64,000 nucleotides of DNA from Zygnema cylindricum (taxonomy: Eukaryota; Streptophyta; Zygnematophyceae; Zygnematales; Zygnemataceae), in assembly GCA_037447655.1 (NCBI GenBank), contig JBBHKE010002228.1, forward strand, positions 1 through 64,000, read 5' to 3'. How positions within the stretch are numbered: the first letter of the stretch is position 1; each line of letters opens with the position of its first letter. Below are positions 49,449 through 59,440 of the stretch, one piece after another. The notes under the pieces are model-generated. The model had not been told where the DNA came from and did not search any database. It saw nothing but the letters and a program-made list of their open reading frames with translations. The position numbers were made by a program, and so were the translations under genes.

Positions 49449-50641
49449 ATGGAGTCCCTATCACTTTATGACTGTGGGAGTGAAAATATCGGCGGAGCTA
49501 TTGGAGATAGTCGATGGAATGGAGGTGGAGGAGGAGTAGAAGGAAGAGGAGTAGAGGGAGGAGTAGCAGTAGGAGGAGGAGGAGAATTAGGAGGAGTAGG
49601 GGGAGTAGGGGGAGTAGGAGTAGAAGGAAGAGGAGTAGAGGGAGGAGGAGCAGTAGGAGTAGGGGGAGGATTAGGAGGAGGAGGAGGAGTAGGGGGGGGA
49701 ATAGGAGGAGTAGGGGGAGTAGGAGGAGGAGAAGGAAGAGGAGTAGAGGGAGGAGGAGTAGTAGGAGGAGCAGTAGGAGTAGGGGGAGGATTAGGAGGAG
49801 TAGGGGGAGTAGGAGGAGGAGGAGGAAGAGGAGTAGAGGGAGGAGGAGCAGTAGGAGGAGGAGGAGTAGGAGTAGGGTTAGTAGGAGGAAGAGGAGGAGG
49901 AGGAGGAAGAGGAGATACTGCAAGGAGGGAGCCAGAGGGGAGAGGAGGAGGAGAAGAAAACGGAGGAGGATTAGGAGGAAATCGAGGAGGAGCAAATTGG
50001 GGGGGAGGAGGAGTAGGAGGAGGAAATAGAGGATTAGGAGGAGGAAACGGGGGAGGAGGAGGAGGGGAGGTGGGATGGGGAGGGATGCCTGTGGAGCTGG
50101 TGAGAGATGTGTTGATGAGGGTCGAATCAGAGCATGCCACGTGGCCAGCCAGGAGGGCTCTGGTGGCATGTTCGGCGGTTTGTCGGTTATGGAGGGAGGT
50201 GGCGAGAGAGGTGGCCAGGAGTCCCCAACAGGGGGGGGCGATAACGTTTCCGAGTGGACTCAAGATGGTGAGAGAGGGAGGGAGGGAGGGAGGGAGGGAG
50301 GGAGGGAAGGGAGGGGAAGGAAGAGAGGGAAGGGAGGGAAGGGGAGGGAAGGGAGGGGAAGGAAGAGAGGGAAGGGAGGGAAGGGGAGGGAAGGGAGGGA
50401 GGGGAAGGAAGGGAGGGAGGGGAAGGAAGGGAGGGAGGGGAAGGAAGGGAGGGAGGGGAAGGAAGGGAGGGAGGGGAAGGAAGGGAGGGAGGGGAAGGAA
50501 GGGAGGGAGGAACAGAGGGAGGGAGGAACAGAGGGAGGGGAGGGAAGGGAGGGAGGGGAAGGAAGGGAGGGAGATGGGGAATTAAAGGGGGGAGGGAAGG
50601 GAGGGAAGGGAGGGAGGGGAAGGAAGGGAGGGAGATGGGGA

Positions 50642-50684
<43 letters not shown>

Positions 50685-53600
50685 AGGGAGGGCAGGGAGG
50701 TGGCCAGGAGTCCCCAACATGGGGGGCAATAACGTTTTTGGGGGGACTCAAGATGGTAAGAGGGGGAGTAGAGGGAGGGAGTTGGGAAAGGAGAGGGGAA
50801 GGAATGGTGATGGAGATGGACACGGAGGAAGTTGGGGAAAGGTGTGAAATGAAGGAGGGGGAAGGAGGTGGTGTGAGGGGGCCCATAGTGAGCAATTAGG
50901 GTTAGGGTTGAGAGTGGAGAGGAGAAATAGGGATTTTGGAATATCATGGAGGGGGGATGTCGATAGGGAGAGAGGAAGTGGGAAGGAGGAAGGGTTGGTA
51001 TTTATAGTTTTCACTGCTGATAATCATTTTTTTTCGGTACAGAACTCCGTTTTGGATTGGGCTATCTGACAAAAAAAGTGGGATAAAATCTGTGATTTTA
51101 TGAGATTCTTTCATTTTCTTTTCCATTTTACGTCGCTATCTTCATGTTGATTTGGAATAATGGAACAGTTATTGGGATAACAGTTTGTTTTTTTAGCAGA
51201 ACCTTCCATTTTTTGTTTTTTTTTTCATTTTTTGTTGTCTTTTCCTCTGTGTTTTTCAGCCTGGCCCGAGAGAAACCCCAATTCAGTGTTTTATTAGGAG
51301 AGATCGTGCAAATTCCACCTATCGTCTTTTTCTGGGCTTACCTCCTTGTGAGTATTAAAAGTAAAAAACTCTAGTTTTGACAAATTTTATGCGGTTACCT
51401 CCTTATGATATCTAGAGAATGTTATTTCAGTTTTTGACCATTTTTTGGCTCACTTCCTTGTGAGTATTTAGAGGAGAAAACTTTTCAGGTTTGACAATTT
51501 TTTTCTGTGGTTACGTCCTTTTTGGGGTTTTGGTGTTGATTTTGGCATGCTCCTTATGATTGTTTTTTTTGGGGCAGCTCCTGTGGAGAATGGAAAGTTT
51601 TTGCTCGCTGCCCGGAAATGCAGGAGGGCCACTTGTACAGACTACATTATATCGTTGGATATGGATGATATGTCAAGAGGAAGCAACAATTATGTTGGAA
51701 AACTTCGGTATGTGAGAAATGTCTTACTGGGTATTAGTCAATCATGTGGTCTTTCAGACTTGTCTAATCATCATTAAACCATTTGTTGCTATTAGGGTAA
51801 TAGAATTGTTAGTCTAAATGCAGAATCATATGGTTGCCACACCTGCTCATTCGTCTCCGTATCGTCAAAACTTCTATAAATCCTGCCAGATTTGATGACG
51901 TACATAATCAAAACGGAGGTCTGTCTCTAGTGAAATTCAGAAGCCGGTGTGTCTTTCCGTCTTCGTTAGGCGTTTAGAAAGGTGGACCCTCTTCTCGCAC
52001 GTGCATGTCCAAACAACTTATACTCTATTTACGGATTTCTGACGATCAATGGTTAACCATTATGAATCGGCGTTTGAAAATGTTTTCAAGATAGGTGGTG
52101 GCGTTTGCGTCTTAGATGCAATAAACGTTTTAACGCCCATCTGATCATGAACATCGATTTGGCAGGAGCCGTGACGGACGCAAATGTTATGTGTAGACGT
52201 GGCCACATATATATTTGGTTTGTTTTTTAAGTTTTGAATTACACTTAGCTGCATGTATGGGGAGGGTACGACCATGGCGTCATCTCTGTTGTAAGCAAAG
52301 GCTAATTTTCGTCTTGCAAGTGTGGCAACCATATCAGACTAAATAACTCTAATTTAGGGTTGGGTAAGAGGACATCTGGTCTTCTTCTGTAGTTAAAGTC
52401 ATTAAAGCGGTTTTGTGTGTTTAGGTCAAAAAGCGCATGTCCACATTTAGTTTCCGGAGGTGTCAAAAGGTTGTAACGTTAAAGTAAACAATGCTCAAAA
52501 TGTTGTGTCATATAACTGTACTGTGCGCAAAAGGACAGAGACTGTACGAGAGTTCACAATTTGACCACACTACGCTTGTCAAACGAACTGACGGATGGAC
52601 TTATTTGTGTTTACTATATTGTGGAACGTTAGAAACACACAAACATTTAAAAAACTGTGAATAACCATGATAAGTCTGTGCCTCTTTATCACTCGCAAGC
52701 AAACGATTTGACGTTGTTTGCAGTATAATCTGGGTCTGTATTAGAAGATTTTAAGTGCCACAATAGCACTACCTCATTGAACCTCATTGGGCTCCAAACT
52801 ACAAAACTTTAAAGAAAATCCAGTGATAATTAAATTTCCTGTACGATAATGGGAAGAAAGGGAACGGTACCGATGTAAAGTCCTTACCGGGATGGTCTAA
52901 GACAGTGAAGAAGAAAATAAAAAATGCTTTAAAAAGTACTTAGAGTTTAATTAGGACGGTAGGTTCCCAGTGTTGAATAACACAGTAACTTGCCTAAAGA
53001 GGTGCAGTAAGACTACTGACAATTCCAAAAAAATTATACATCAGCTGTCATATCAGTTAAGTACAACATGGTAGGCATAATAAAGTTCAAGGTTCATTGC
53101 TATCATAGAATTTTCACACGAACAGATTTTTGTTAGTGTGCAGTATTTCACTTAAGGTCCAGCTTTCTGTTGTACGATATGCATAATAAACACAGCTGCA
53201 TTTGACATTCCTTTCTCTCTCCCTCCCCCCTCCCTTCGCCCTCCCTTCCCCCTCCCCCCTTTCTCCTTCCTCTTTTTTTTACATATCTTTCTGGAATTTG
53301 ATGTATTTGGGCCATTAAGCCACAAATGGATTTTTTCAAAGTTATTAGTTGATATTTTGTGACCAATCAAATCTTAGTGATTCGGCTCTAGGTGGAAGTA
53401 GATGTATTGGTGGATATTTATTTCTGGTATGGATTTCAAGTGAATCTGTAGAAAGTATGAATTAGAAGTCAGGATAGGCGCACGTATAAAAATGAAATTA
53501 GTTTTAAAGCTCCTTCTGTTAGGTATAGTTGATGAAAAATATTGTTTTTCTTTTAACTTTTTTGCAGTAAAGAGTTAGCTAATGGCAATGGAGCTTACAG

Positions 53601-56600
53601 TTCTTGAACCACAAGCATGGAAAAAAAAAGAGTGTTAGGATACTTCAGATAGCTATTTCCGTTTCTCAGCCATTGGATATCATCTTTTTGTCTGAAATCC
53701 TGCGGTTATGTCTCTATCAAAGTCTTTCAAATCTTAATGTGCTAACAACAAAAAGATCTGCTGTACCAGTTTACATTCTTGTAGTCGTGGTCTAGCGTTT
53801 TACTGTTCTTTCTACTCTCTGTGCTTTCACATTGTTCCCTTATTATTGATAAAAACAGTCTTTTCTGGCAACTTCTCTTTCTTCATCATCCTCCTTTCGA
53901 TTCCGTCCATTCCTTTCTCTTCTCCCGCTACTTTCACTCTTCTCTTCCTTCTCCTTTCTAATTTCTCCCCCTCTAAAACCCGCTTCAATCCTTTTGCATT
54001 TTAGGTCTAGTTTTCTTGGTACACGCTTCACAATTTTCGACACACAATCGGCCCAAATTGTGAACTCGAGCTGTCCCTCCGCCTCTATGACAACTAGTAA
54101 GGGCGCGGGGCGACGAGTGTCACCGCGACAAGTGTCACCAAAAGTGCCAGGTGGCAGCTACCAAGTGGCCGGCATCGCCTATGAACTCAACGTCCTCGGT
54201 ACGAGAGGACCACGGAGAATGCAATGCACTCTTCACTCCATTCCTGTCTCTGCGTTGGAACCAGGTATACTTTTCGCTTTAGAAATCGGTCACTTTTTCT
54301 GTTTCTAAAAAAACCCTAAAACCCTAAATTTCTAGGGAGAATGCTTTTCACTCGTCACTCCATTCCTGTCACCGCTTTAGAACCAGTTATACTTTTTGCT
54401 TTGGTCGGTTTTTGTTTTAGGACTGGGTGAAGTTCTGCTTTAGAACTAGGTGAATATTGCTTCAGAACCACGTAAAATGTTTGCTTTGAAACTAGGTAAG
54501 TTTTGGCTTTTTTTCTTTGGTTTTGTTTTTCTTAGGAGGGGCAATGAAAGCCACATCGGGCATTTTAGTGTTTTTTTAACTGTTTGTGAAATCAGAACGA
54601 ATCTATTGAGAACAATCGACCGTTGACCTTGTTTCTCGCGCTTCCTTCGTAAAACCTTTTTCTGTATACTGATATGATATTCATGTATGACAGAGTATTT
54701 TATTAGTGAAATTAATTTGATATTTGAACCTGAATATAACTGACATTTGTCATCCTTTTGTTCAACCGGTTGGGATGTGCAGGTGGCAGTGTGCCTCCTC
54801 CAGTCGATTTCTGTGCGGGAACTCCGACTTTATTTGATTTAGAGACTTCAGAAATGTTTTCTCAACCTTTTCAGGAAGGGACATCTGCTATTAAAGATCG
54901 GAAGGTGGCTGCTGTAGCGGACTGTAGCGCAGTGGAGTGGGATGCTACAGTGGAGACCAATAGCGAGCTTACTAAGGCCCTCGACGGACCTCTTGTGCTG
55001 AAAAATAAGGTTAGTTACAGGTTGACTTTTATGGATGCAAGATTACATTCAAATCACGGTTTTGCACGACAGTAGACTATGTAGAAACTTAAAGTTTGTG
55101 CTTTTCAGAATTACGATGTACTTCATCTTTTTTTTTTATCAAACGAAGCCATACTTCATTTTAGAGTCCGTTCTTTTTATTCACTGATTTAGACCTTAAG
55201 AATCCTTATGAAAACACTTGAAAACAAAATAACCACTGGGTTTCTCTTTTATTGGTGATTTTTTTAGGCGCCTCGCTGGCACGAACAGCTTCAATGTTGG
55301 TGTCTCAACTTCCGCGGTCGAGTCACGGTCGCCAGTGTCAAAAATTTTCAACTCGTCGCAGCTTCCGAGCAACTTCAGCCGACAAGTTCGGCTGATCCTG
55401 AAAAAGTGCTTCTGCAGGTAACAGCTGATTCACAGATTTTATTTTCAATTCATTAAGTTTATTTTATATTCTTTTGTGATTGCGGTGCATGTTTTTGCTG
55501 TTTTCAATGCATGCTTGTCCCATTTTTCTGCTGTTCGGATGTTCTGCAGAAAGTGCTTTTACAGGTTTTGCAAGTTTTTACTTCTCTATGGCAATCTGGT
55601 GGAAATGTTTTTTTCTCTTTTGTTTCGTCCTTTCTGGTTGTTCTGTTGAACAATGCATTCGGGTTTATTTTTTGGTTTGAGGCGGACGCTTTAAGGGGAG
55701 AGTTTTTAAGCATTACCCAGTTCTTGTTTCGATTGTAACAGACGATTTGTTTATATTTTCTAGTGTTGTGTATCGGTAAAAAACTTATCGCGATAACACC
55801 GATACCGATAGTTATCGGTTATCGAACGGTCAGCGGTCCCGATATATTTGTACTTTCTGTACTTTCTGTCCGGAGTGCTTTCTGTCCGGTAAACTGAACG
55901 GTAAATTTACGAGAAATGTACGGTTTTTTACGGGAAATGTACGGAATTTGACGAAATAATACGTTGCACTTTGTAGTACTTTTTGGGCGGTTAACTGAAC
56001 ATAAATTTTACGGGAACGTACGGAATTGTACGGATAAACTGATTATCATGGAACGGTAAAAAGACGGCGGACACAAAGTACAACGGATGCAAAATAACAT
56101 TATGCTCGCCGCCGGAATCGAACGGACGACATTCAATGAGAAAATACGAGCGGACGGTCAGCGTGAGCGCCGGCAACTCAGAATGGCTTTTTTGGCGGCT
56201 TTTGCCAAAAAAGCAGACGAATTGACACGTGGCAGGTTTCCAGTGGATCCCAAAAATAAAGGGACAAAGCCACGGCGTCGGATGTGAAAGGTACATCGTT
56301 TTAAGTGGAGCCGTACTAAAGACGTACACATCTTATGCCGGCTACTGTACTTTTGGCTTGTACAAATGATCTGATTGGTAGGTACCTCAGGGGTTGTGAG
56401 TAGGGCGCGTCGGGGGAATAAGACGTACAGTTGAGTGTACATGCCGTACATTTATCTGTACGGCTCGTACAGTTATCGCCGATAGTTATCGTTATCGGCA
56501 TTATCGCCGATAAGACCGATAGCGATATATCGTACCAATATATCGATTATCGGGTCCCCGAAAAAAGGCCCATATCGGTTATCGGCAAATCCTTACCGAT

Positions 56601-56807
56601 ACACAACACTAATATTTTCTGGTGGTGCTTGAGAATAAAATTGTAAGTGACGATTGTTTTTTGTATTTTTTATTTTGTGGGTATGGGTTGCAGTTCGGAA
56701 AGATCGGGAAAGATATGTTTACGATGGATTATCGATACCCACTTTCTGCTTTTCAGGCTTTTGCTATTTGCCTCAGCAGTTTTGACACAAAATTAGCGTG
56801 CGAGTGA
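49449..56807 (+). CDS. TLP: Tubby-like F-box protein
   Basis: Plant Tubby-like proteins bind phosphoinositides at the plasma membrane through the tubby domain and join SCF ubiquitin ligases through the F-box. Exons 49449-50267, 51260-51347, 51578-51707, 54005-54264, 54783-55009, 55268-55417 and 56694-56807 have GT-AG borders and consistent phases, giving 595 codons plus TGA. The F-box runs about residues 213-262 ([10 protein letters not shown], then [10 protein letters not shown]). The tubby domain starts at 274 ([16 protein letters not shown]). [14 protein letters not shown] and [16 protein letters not shown] match the two tubby signatures, and the protein ends at the family's usual C-terminus. 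The basic pair that binds PIP2 is RR here, where KR is usual. Residues 24-212 are a Gly-Val-Glu-Arg repeat absent from the family; without it the length would be typical (~405). It splits the conserved SRW-x-G ... LP-x-EL segment. The start could instead lie nearer the F-box, because the repeat has no stops. Confidence 0.92.
49518..50084 (+). repeat. coding GGA/GGAGTA repeat expansion in exon 1 of TLP
   Basis: About 190 codons of GGA, GTA, GGG, GAA, AGA and GCA, giving Gly with Val, Glu, Arg and Ala. Higher-order repeats of about 100-110 bp, with GGAAGAGGAGTAGAGGGAGG recurring, suggest unequal exchange or slippage. All six frames are nearly free of stops, so the minus strand also looks falsely coding (Pro/Leu-rich). 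Confidence 0.9.
50211..50267 (+). repeat. exon 1 end of TLP, source of a downstream duplicate
   Basis: GTGGCCAGGAGTCCCCAACA to CTCAAGATG and the donor GTGAGA. A close copy, including an intact donor-like GTAAGA, lies at 50700-50756 in the intron. Confidence 0.85.
50270..50683. repeat. polypurine GGGA/GGGAAGG repeats ending in 39 consecutive G
   Basis: Intron 1 starts with GGGAGGGA-type repeats, which merge into an 18-20 bp unit GGGAGGGAGGGGAAGGAA, then G39 at 50645-50683. It lies between the two copies of the exon 1 end. Strong potential for G-quadruplex or triplex structure. Confidence 0.95.
50700..50756 (+). repeat. duplicate of TLP exon 1 end inside intron 1
   Basis: Copy of 50211-50267, 489 bp downstream, with about nine differences. 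It keeps CTCAAGATG|GTAAGA, so it is an intact decoy donor. Confidence 0.85.
51331..51522 (+). repeat. 55-61 bp tandem units starting at the exon 2 end of TLP
   Basis: Exon 2 ends TTACCTCCTT|GTGAGT. The phrase recurs at 51395 (TTACCTCCTT then ATGATA), 51450 (TCACTTCCTT then GTGAGT) and 51511 (TTACGTCCTT then TTTGGG). The intervening bases are similar too (TTTTGACAAATTT, TTTTTGACCATTT, GTTTGACAATTT). Confidence 0.85.
54214..54520 (+). repeat. duplications of the exon 4 end of TLP: 122-bp copy plus 24-bp array
   Basis: GGAGAATGC...CACTCCATTCCTGTC occurs at 54214 (exon) and 54336 (intron). A shorter unit, GCTTTAGAACCAGGTATAC, spanning the exon end and donor recurs at 54252 (exon), 54276, 54374, 54398, 54437, 54459, 54483 and 54506, mostly 22-24 bp apart. 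Several intronic copies keep AGGT. Confidence 0.85.
55761..56611. mobile_element. hAT-type non-autonomous element in TLP intron 6 (851 bp)
   Basis: Terminal inverted repeats TAGTGTTGTGTATCGGTAA and its near-complement TTACCGATACACAACACTA. A perfect 8-bp target duplication ATATTTTC flanks it (55753-55760 and 56612-56619), which is diagnostic of the hAT superfamily. Subterminal regions are packed with TTATCGGCGATAA-like motifs, probable transposase binding sites. It encodes no transposase. Relatives lie at 58,895 and 60,556. Confidence 0.88.
56101..56175 (-). other. tRNA-like module inside the hAT-type element
   Basis: On the minus strand GTTCGATTCC fits the Pol III B box, and GCGCTCACGCTGAC about 45 bases upstream resembles an A box. 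TTCTCATTG in between could be a CAT anticodon loop. Pairing of the arms is imperfect, so this is at best a tRNA-derived relic. Confidence 0.35.
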
Positions 56808-56839
56808 ATGGTTTGTATTTGTGGTAACGAGAGGCAAAA

Positions 56840-57030
56840 TGGGGAGAAAAGGATGCGAAGGAAGAGGAAAGAGGAAGAAACAGGAAAGAGGAAGAAACAG
56901 GAAAGAGGAAGGAAGAGGAAAGAGGAAGGAAGAGGAAAGAGGAAGTAAGAGGAAAGACGAAGGAAGAGGAAAGAGGAAGGAAGAGGAAAGAGGAAGGAAG
57001 AGGATAGACGAAGAAAGAGAAAAGGATACT
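56840..57030 (+). repeat. GAGGAAAGAGGAAGGAA purine repeat in the 3' flank of TLP
   Basis: About ten units of 12-20 bp of AGGAAAGAGGAAGGAAG just after the stop codon, perhaps in the 3'UTR. Confidence 0.85.
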
Positions 57031-57301
57031 GGTTGCCGTTTTTGACAAGGAATGAGAGAGTTTTGGTGGAAAGTCCATTCAAATTCCTTTCGAAAATAAC
57101 GGGCGAGAGCTGGTACGAAAAGTTTCAAGGTGTTGAATCTATATTATAAATGGTGTTGGGTTTTTTTTTGTACCAGCATGTTAAAAGTTTGTCGTTGGGG
57201 AGGTTGGTTTTTTGTTTCTATACTTTTTGGGGAATAGATGGGAGAATCTTTTACTGGAATAATGTAGAGGAGGAACTCAATTCATAGAGGAGAAAATGGG
57301 T

Positions 57302-57339
<38 letters not shown>

Positions 57340-57876
57340 CGGATGGTAGGCACCCTTTTGCAGGTATTGTGGGGTAAAAGACGAAATCATATGCGTAAAT
57401 ATGAGTATGCATACATATAAATATATATACGTTTAGAAATTGTACATTTGGGGATATCAAGAGAAGATTCAAATTGAAAAAGTCTTTTTGTGGTAGCCAG
57501 AAGTTCAGAAATAGTGTGGATTTTGGAAAGTATTTTACCTTAACACTGAAGCTGTATTGAAGTCAGTACAACTCGTGGAAATTTTCAAATTTTCCTCTTC
57601 GATAGAAAGGGTCTTTTAGAGAATTGTAGGAAAGAGTCGTTGTCTCTTTTCCCTTAAAGGGGAAATTTTACGTTTGTGAAATATATATTACACCCTTTGT
57701 ACCTTTTTTTTGCTTCTTCTGACGATTTTGCACCAAATTTTATTGTCCTATGTGGTTGTCTATTTTCTTGTTGTAAAATTTTCTTAGTCTTAGGATTTTG
57801 GATTTGACAGTTTTGACCAATTGTGGAGAAAAAACGTGGTTTTGTTTTTAGGTTTAATGTGAGAAAACAATTGGAC
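57031..57876. other. no gene seen; 3' flank of TLP
   Basis: Includes a 39-base T run at 57301-57339. No other feature is recognised. Confidence 0.5.
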
Positions 57877-58193
57877 ACGCTATTGTTGTTACCCTGTACA
57901 TACTTGTATTACATGGGTACAACTGACGCTATATATTGTTTGCTCGTACAATATGTGTACAATATGGTACATTTGACGTTATTTATTGTTTCCCCGTACA
58001 GTATGTATTCTACATGGGTACAATTGACGTTATATATTGTTTCCTTGTACAGTATGTGTATTATATGGGTACACTTGACGCTATATTCTGTTACCCCATA
58101 CAGTACTTGTACTACATTCAAGAAACTTTTCGTATAGCATACACGAAGTACTTGAATAAGTATGCTTCCTGTACAGGGTAACACTATATAGCA
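57877..58193. repeat. ~50-bp minisatellite bounded by inverted ends
   Basis: Four to five units with CCGTACAGTATGTRTTCTAC and TGGGTACAATTGACGTTATA. The left side starts GTTACCCTGTACA (57890) and the right side ends TGTACAGGGTAAC (58170-58182), an inverted pair. It may be a small element with an internal tandem array. Confidence 0.75.
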
Positions 58194-58894
58194 TTTCCAA
58201 TTGTTTTAGAACACATCAATTTACGGTTTTGTTTTGTAATTATAATAGCGCACCATACGAAAAAAGTTATCTTTAAAAGTTTGGCTCTCAAAGTTGAACA
58301 TATTTTATCAACACGATGAAATTTATTTGTTTTAAAGTTGATGATACGCTTCATTTAATTTCTTGTATATGTTGTGTGGGACATAATTTATTTACTGGAG
58401 TTTTTTCTACTCGGTTTGACCGCATGGAAACAGGAAATTGTTGTTTTTTTTTAAGGGTGGTCTTTTTGCTTGTTTTTGGTTTGTTCTCTGGCTTGTTTTG
58501 CGGTTAATGATTAACATGTTTTAGGAAAATAATACAACTTTGAAAATTGTTAAAATCGAAGGGGGAAAAACTATAAACTTTTCTATTTAGAATGGATTTG
58601 AAAGTGGATAAGTGTGACAATATCGTATGCATAAAATATTAATTTATACGCTTTCTTATTGGACTAAATTCTTGTCTTAGACTTGATTTCATGACCTGTA
58701 TCTTTTTTTTCTGCATCTTTTAAACTATAAAAGGAAAATAAAAGGTGGTTCTTGCCGTAGAACTAAATTTTCAGAAACTGTTGTATGTTAGAAATTGTCG
58801 GATTCAGTAAATTCGCACCGGCGGCTGAGAAATACATAATACTGAATTAAAAAAAGAGTAAATTCGAGACTGTAGTTGAGAAATATATAATACT
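58194..58894. other. no gene seen
   Basis: AT-rich intergenic, without recognisable features. Confidence 0.5.
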
Positions 58895-59353
58895 AGTGTT
58901 GTGTATCGGCAAGAAATTTATCGCAATAACACCTATACCGATAGTTATTGGTTATTGACCAGTCAGGGGTCCCGATATATCGCTCTGAGACCAACAAATT
59001 CCTTATCGGCGATAAGTGGAAATAGTATAGTACGCTATATAATACCCCTTTATAATATATTGAATTATATTTTCACTGTATATAGCGTGGCATGCCATGT
59101 GAAAAAATCAGTTCCGTAATCTGTGTAACGAAATAACGGTGGTTCAGTACAACAGGATAAACCTTACAATTGTACAGTACAAACCCTACAATTACCGCCG
59201 ATAGTTATCAGTACCGGTGTTATCGCGATGAATATCTGTTTTTTATCGGCGATAACACCAGTTTCAATATATCGTGCCAATATATCCATTATCGGCAAGC
59301 CAAAAAAAGGTACATATCGATTATCGGCAAAGCCCTGCCGATACACAACACTA
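58895..59353. mobile_element. hAT-type non-autonomous element, short relative (459 bp)
   Basis: Ends TAGTGTTGTGTATCGGCAA and TGCCGATACACAACACTA, same family as 55,761. The tRNA-like interior is missing. The 8-bp flanks differ (TATAATAC and CAAATCTT), so the right flank has been replaced, apparently by the dispersed repeat that starts there. Confidence 0.8.
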
Positions 59354-59440
59354 CAAATCTTGATGGTAAACCATCTGAGTCCACGGGAACAAAGCTTGTA
59401 ATCCTTTAAAATATAAATTATTACAAGTGGGAATACAATG
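59354..59440. repeat. dispersed repeat, GTAAACCATCTGA family, copy 3
   Basis: GATGGTAAACCATCTGAGTC immediately after the hAT-type element; matches 18,867 and 45,595. Confidence 0.5.

Noticed and set aside
49466-50895. Long Pro/Leu/Ser-rich frames on the minus strand
   Set aside because: Complements of the GGA and GGGA repeats, which lack stops in every frame; composition is an artefact of the repeat.
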